Part shown: positions 60,239 to 64,000 of the stretch, piece after piece | Position numbering within the stretch: the first letter of the stretch is position 1 | Layout of the letters: each line of letters starts with the position of its first letter | Source: Chromohalobacter sp. 296-RDG | GTDB lineage: Bacteria > Pseudomonadota > Gammaproteobacteria > Pseudomonadales > Halomonadaceae | Direction: 5' to 3' | Assembly (NCBI RefSeq): GCF_029889885.1 | Contig: NZ_JARANY010000011.1 | Span: 1-64,000, forward strand | Length of the DNA: 64,000 nt | Made by a program: the position numbers and the translations under genes | The notes under the pieces: generated by a model | What the model was told of the DNA's origin: nothing | Seen by the model: only the letters and a program-made list of their open reading frames with translations | Databases searched by the model: none

Positions 60239-61506
60239 GAGCGTACCTCGTCGCGTTGTGCGCAGACCTCGGCAAGCGTCGCCAGGCGGCGTCGTGAAGC
60301 GGTGACGAAAGGATTGTCGCGATCCCAGGCGTAACCGGCGAGCACGCCGCTGATCCAGCGTTTGAAGCGCGGCGGGGGCGCTTCGTGAAAGACGATGGTC
60401 TGTAGCGTACCGGCGTACCACGCCTCGACGAAGGCGCGGAAGGTTTCCACACCGGCGCGCAGCGGCGTCTCGAAGTCGGCGTGCCAGTCGATTGCCTCGC
60501 CGCGTAGCTGGCGGTCGACCAGGGGTGCGGCCAGGTGCGCCGAGTGCAGGGCAATGGTGACGCCGGAGGAAAACACCGGGTCGAGAAATTCTCCGGCGTT
60601 GCCGAGCAGTACGTAACCGGGGCCGTGCAGGCGCGTGACGCTGGCCGCGTAGCCGCGTATCTCGTTGACCTCGCGCACGCGCCGCGCCTGATGCAGGAGT
60701 TGGCGAAAGCGGGGCTCACGGTCGATCAAGGCTTGCCAGCGCGCCTCGGGGTTGTCGCCATGCGCGGTGAGGGTCTCGATGTCGCCGACGACACCCACCG
60801 AGGCGCGTCCGTCGGCGAAGGGGATCAGCCAGTACCAGATGCCGGCGTCCTCTGGATGCACACCGATCAGGATCTTCTCGCGGTCGTAATCGGCGTCCTC
60901 GATGCCGTCCTCGACATGGCTGAAGATCGCCATGCGCGGTTCGGCGCGCGGATCGCGTTCGAGTGATTCCAGGCGTGCCAGTACCCGGCCATAGCCGCTG
61001 GCATCGAGCACGAAACGCGCGTTCAAGTAGCGCGTCGCACCTTGTTCGTCCTTGAGTTGCAGTATGGGACACGCGGCGTCGGCGTCGAACGCGGTGACCG
61101 TGGTGCCAAACTCGAGCGTGGCGCCCTGGGCCTCGGCGGCGTGGATCAGGCGCTGGTCGAAGTCGGCACGCGGGACCTGATAGGTGGTGCCCCAGCCGGG
61201 GGTGGATTTGTCGCGGAAGTCGATGGCGGTGGTCCGCGAGTGGCGCGTGAAGGCGGCGCCGTTCTTGGACTGATAACCGGCGGCCTGAACCGTTTCCAGC
61301 AAGCCGGCTGCCTCGAGATAGGCCATGCTCTGCGGCAACAGGCTTTCGCCGATGGCAAAGCGCGGGAAATGGCTGCGTTCGATGACATGCACACGCCATC
61401 CGAGACGGCTCAGGCGTGCGGCAGAAGCTGCTCCGGAGGGCCCGGCACCGATGATGGCGACGTCGCAGTCGTTGGCATGCGGGGATGCGTCGGTGTGCAT
61501 GTTCAT
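60235..61506 (-). CDS. FAD-dependent oxidoreductase (halogenase/geranylgeranyl-reductase-like)
   Basis: A 423-residue flavoprotein. The dinucleotide-binding fold is VAIIGAGPSGAASAARLSRLG (G20-x-G22-x-x-G25), with ESLLPQSM and LLGNAGEFLDPVFSSGVTIAL (second FAD contact) as in tryptophan-halogenase-like monooxygenases. The halogenase WxWxIP motif is not present in that form (WYWLIPF is), so halogenation is not assured. It probably modifies the aryl or polyene product of this operon. AGAGGAG precedes ATG 61506, which overlaps the exporter stop. Confidence 0.87.
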   Translation of the reverse strand: MNMHTDASPHANDCDVAIIGAGPSGAASAARLSRLGWRVHVIERSHFPRFAIGESLLPQSMAYLEAAGLLETVQAAGYQSKNGAAFTRHSRTTAIDFRDKSTPGWGTTYQVPRADFDQRLIHAAEAQGATLEFGTTVTAFDADAACPILQLKDEQGATRYLNARFVLDASGYGRVLARLESLERDPRAEPRMAIFSHVEDGIEDADYDREKILIGVHPEDAGIWYWLIPFADGRASVGVVGDIETLTAHGDNPEARWQALIDREPRFRQLLHQARRVREVNEIRGYAASVTRLHGPGYVLLGNAGEFLDPVFSSGVTIALHSAHLAAPLVDRQLRGEAIDWHADFETPLRAGVETFRAFVEAWYAGTLQTIVFHEAPPPRFKRWISGVLAGYAWDRDNPFVTASRRRLATLAEVCAQRDEVRS

Positions 61507-63827
61507 CCTGCGTCTCCTCTTGGTCCAGGCCTGAGCAAGTAGACCAGCCCCCACACCGCGGCCAAACCGATCAGGCACGTCAGGCCGAGATAGTGAAGTG
61601 CCGGGGTGGCACTGAAAGCAAGCAGTCCGAAGGCCAGCAGACTGGTCAGCGTGGACAGGCTGATGGCCAGCCAGGCGGCGGCCTGGCGGGGATGCTCGGC
61701 ATTGAAGATACCCGCGTCGAGGCCGATGCCCAAGACCAGCAATAGCCCCAACTGACTGAAGACGTTGAGCGGGATGCCGGCCATCGCGAAGCTCGTCAAT
61801 ACGATCAGCGTAGCGCCCAGCGGGGGCAACAGTACTCGCCAGGTACGCCGACGATAACGCAGGGTCAGCCCTACGCCCAGCAAGATGAGGCCCAATGACA
61901 GCCATTCGGCGATATGCGTGCGCAGCTCGCCGAGCAGCCCGGACAGGCGCTCGATGCGATCGACATAGGTGACGCTGGGCGTATCGGCAGCGAGTTGCCG
62001 CAAGGGCGCCTCGCCGTCGCCGTCCGCGACGCCCTGAAGCGCCACGCTGGCGGCGACGTCACCGTCGTCGGTGTTGCCCAGCCACAGGCGGCGTTGCGTC
62101 TCCCCGAGCGGCGAGTCGAGCCAGGTGGCGACATCCAGCACCGGGCTCTCCTCGAGGCGCGCGCGTGCCCGCTCGGCCAGTGTGTCCGGCAGGTTCGCGC
62201 GTTCAAACAGGTTCGCGAGTGGGGCCTGATAGAGCCGTTCGACACGCGCCAGATCGGCGTTTTGTCGCTCGGGCGGCGGCACGCTGTCGGCAAGGTCGAC
62301 GTGTCCGCTGATCACGCCCTGGCGTTGCAGCGTGTCCAGCGGCGTGTGCAGGGCGTCCAATCGTCCGAGTAGTGCGGCCTCGTCGTCGCCGCGCACCAGT
62401 AAATAATGCGTGCCGGTATCGTTGCCTAAATGCTGTTGCACGATGCGCTCCTGCTCGAGCAAGGCATCGGGCGATGAACTGAGCAGCCGCAGGCTATCGT
62501 CGCTATGCAGGCGCCAGGCACAGACCGCCACCAGTATGACCGCTGCCACGCCGACGATGCCGGGCTTGAGGTGCCACGGCGAGCGGGTGAGGCGCTCCCA
62601 GCGTGTCGCCAGGCGCGCGGTGGCCGGCGAGACGGGTAGATGTAAGCGAGGCAGCCACAGCACTACCGAAAGCCAGGCGCCCAGTAGCCCCAGTGCGGCG
62701 AAAACCGCCATCTGGCGCAGGCCCGGCAACGGGGTAAGGGTCTGGGCGAGGTACGCGACCAGGCTCGATGCCAAGCCCAGTGCGAGTCCGGGCAGCAGGG
62801 CGCGGAGGCGAAAGGCGCGGCCAGCGATGGCCCGATGACTCTGCAGATGCAGGGCGTAATCGATGGCGATGCCGATAAGACTGGCGCCGAAGGCCAACGT
62901 CAGCAAGTGCAGGCTGCCGAACAATGCCAACGTCAGGGTCAGCGCCATCAGCAGGCCGCTGCCTAGCGGTAGCAATAGTGCGAGCAGGACGCGCGGCGAG
63001 CGAAAGACGATCAGCAGCACTACGATCAGGCCGAGCAATGCGCCCAGGCCGATGGTCGAGATCTCGTGCTTGGCCTGCTCGGCGCCGGCCGCAGCATGAA
63101 AGATCAACCCCGAGCGCAATAGTGTCGCTTCGGGGTGATTGGCCTGAAAATCCGCCAATGCCGTCGTCAGGCGCTGCTGAGCGTCAGGCGCATAGGGCGA
63201 GGTAGCAAGCTTGCCGATCAATAGATTAAAACGCTGGCCGTCGATATCGATGCTCAAACGGCCATCGCGCGGGATGACGCGACTCGTGGTGCGCTCCTCG
63301 AGCCAGGCATCGAGCAGTCCGAACGGGTCGCGTAGCGGATCCGGGCGCGCGTCGGGCGAGAACAGCGTCTTCAGTGCGGGCTCGACCAGCGAGTTACCGC
63401 CGTCGGCATCGATGGCCTGGCGTATCTCGGGGGTCAGCAGGCGATAGCGATAGGCATCGAGTGCCGCCTGAGGATCGTCGTCGAGTAGATCGGTGTCGCG
63501 CCAGGTCAGGGTGTCGATCACCGACGCAGCGCCATCGTTCCCAGTGAGCTCGGTGAGCACCTCGGCCAGCGCGGGCGTGACGCTCGATAGATCGTCGGCA
63601 TGCACCAGCAGTACGAAGCGGTCCTCGAAACTCGTGCCCAGCTTGGCACTGGCACGTTCCACCAGCGGGGCCTGACGATCCTCCGGCAGCATGGCGGTCA
63701 GCCGGGTGTCTGCAGGCAGGCCGTCGCGCAGCAGCCAGCCGAGTGCCACCAGACACAGCAGATGGGCGGCTAGCCAGGCCCAGGCGAGATAACGGGGCGC
63801 GCGCGTGGCGGTGGGCAGAGGCGACAT
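61503..63827 (-). CDS. MMPL/RND superfamily exporter
   Basis: A 774-residue inner-membrane transporter with the RND duplication: helix, large periplasmic loop (about 40-250), helices 2-6 (250-410), helix 7, second loop (about 440-625) and helices 8-12. The membrane aspartate in LIGIAIDYALHL and its weaker partner GIGLDAGIF match the proton-relay positions of MMPL proteins. In aryl polyene loci such an exporter moves the lipid-like product across the inner membrane. AGGA lies 6 bases before the ATG. It starts 20 bases after the upstream LolA-like gene. Confidence 0.92.
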   Translation of the reverse strand: MSPLPTATRAPRYLAWAWLAAHLLCLVALGWLLRDGLPADTRLTAMLPEDRQAPLVERASAKLGTSFEDRFVLLVHADDLSSVTPALAEVLTELTGNDGAASVIDTLTWRDTDLLDDDPQAALDAYRYRLLTPEIRQAIDADGGNSLVEPALKTLFSPDARPDPLRDPFGLLDAWLEERTTSRVIPRDGRLSIDIDGQRFNLLIGKLATSPYAPDAQQRLTTALADFQANHPEATLLRSGLIFHAAAGAEQAKHEISTIGLGALLGLIVVLLIVFRSPRVLLALLLPLGSGLLMALTLTLALFGSLHLLTLAFGASLIGIAIDYALHLQSHRAIAGRAFRLRALLPGLALGLASSLVAYLAQTLTPLPGLRQMAVFAALGLLGAWLSVVLWLPRLHLPVSPATARLATRWERLTRSPWHLKPGIVGVAAVILVAVCAWRLHSDDSLRLLSSSPDALLEQERIVQQHLGNDTGTHYLLVRGDDEAALLGRLDALHTPLDTLQRQGVISGHVDLADSVPPPERQNADLARVERLYQAPLANLFERANLPDTLAERARARLEESPVLDVATWLDSPLGETQRRLWLGNTDDGDVAASVALQGVADGDGEAPLRQLAADTPSVTYVDRIERLSGLLGELRTHIAEWLSLGLILLGVGLTLRYRRRTWRVLLPPLGATLIVLTSFAMAGIPLNVFSQLGLLLVLGIGLDAGIFNAEHPRQAAAWLAISLSTLTSLLAFGLLAFSATPALHYLGLTCLIGLAAVWGLVYLLRPGPRGDAG

Positions 63828-63847
63828 GAGAAGTCCTGGCGATCCGG

Positions 63848-64000
63848 TCAGCGGGTATCGGCGTCGGGGAGGGCGTCGATCGCTTCGGGCGTCAGCGGCG
63901 TCTGGTCGCTGAAGTCGACGCTCAGGCGGTCGCCATCGGCGATGTGCATCTCCAGGTGCTCGACGTAGCGGCCGCCGGCCAGACGAATCTCGCCGATGCG
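63848..64000 (-). CDS. LolA-like outer-membrane lipoprotein carrier, C-terminal part
   Basis: Fifty residues are visible before the window edge. They are beta-rich (IGEIRLAGGRYVEHLEMHIA, then RLSVDFSDQTPLTPEAIDAL) and fit the last strands of a LolA/LolB-fold periplasmic carrier, the usual gene ahead of the MMPL exporter in aryl polyene clusters. The assignment depends partly on position, as the conserved N-terminal part lies outside the window. Confidence 0.6.
   Translation of the reverse strand, partial: RIGEIRLAGGRYVEHLEMHIADGDRLSVDFSDQTPLTPEAIDALPDADTR

Overview
The window is GC-rich chromosomal DNA with strong G/C bias at third codon positions. It looks like a halophilic gammaproteobacterium of the Halomonadaceae, probably close to Chromohalobacter or Halomonas. 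This is an inference from three things: the bepA / tusA-like / bcp / dapA / bamC / purC block, which matches the order I remember from Pseudomonas; paired AstA subunits of the AruF/AruG type; and gamma-butyrobetaine and quaternary-amine functions. I see no IS element, CRISPR array, rRNA or tRNA. Coordinates given for genes use the start codon I judged best, and the reason is stated where the choice matters.

Layout. 1-6.5 kb: an AidB-like acyl-CoA dehydrogenase fragment, a TetR/MFS divergent pair, a Nudix hydrolase, glutathione peroxidase, FabV, a 44-codon overlapping ORF and a GlxA-type regulator. 6.5-15 kb: housekeeping block (BepA-like protease, TusA-like protein, AI-2E permease, Bcp, DapA, BamC, MBL hydrolase, PurC, TrmO, GNAT). 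15-22.5 kb: an SDR and the arginine succinyltransferase operon astC-astA1-astA2-astD-astB, with two heptamer repeat arrays inside it. 22.5-30 kb: a GNAT pseudogene, a CynX-type MFS protein, the mdaB/LysR/ABM quinone group, unknown membrane proteins, an ogt operon and an AbrB-type membrane protein. 30-38.5 kb: a cationic amino-acid transport region (an intact binding protein; a second binding-protein gene broken by a stop codon in the ABC operon; permeases; ATPase; a desuccinylase-like hydrolase) and the detached astE. A lower-GC pocket with a dehydrogenase and an antitoxin remnant (30.8-32.7 kb) splits this region. 38.5-47.5 kb: an OprB porin, SMP-30 lactonase, an MCP with a FliA-type promoter, tartrate dehydrogenase with its LysR, a glycosyltransferase and a TVP38 protein. 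47.5-50.7 kb: a gamma-butyrobetaine module. 50.7-56.5 kb: NfeD/slipin and SulP/Usp. 56.5-64 kb: the end of an aryl-polyene-type fatty acid/polyketide operon on the minus strand.

How it fits together. Arginine or ornithine would enter through the HisPQM-like transporter and be degraded by AstA-AstB-AstC-AstD to succinylglutamate, which the distant AstE cleaves to succinate and glutamate. The operon's own binding protein is truncated, so the intact paralogue at 30.0 kb is a plausible substitute. Gene decay is a recurring theme: two clean in-frame stops (acetyltransferase, binding protein) and four leftover gene fragments (YefM antitoxin, Ada/AlkA N-terminus, hemerythrin C-terminus, HAD N-terminus), each beside an intact gene. 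The least understood pieces are the 44-codon ORF bridging fabV and the GlxA regulator, a 34-residue hydrophobic peptide next to an unknown membrane protein, the hairpin-rich sulP leader, and the heptamer arrays between astA2 and astD.
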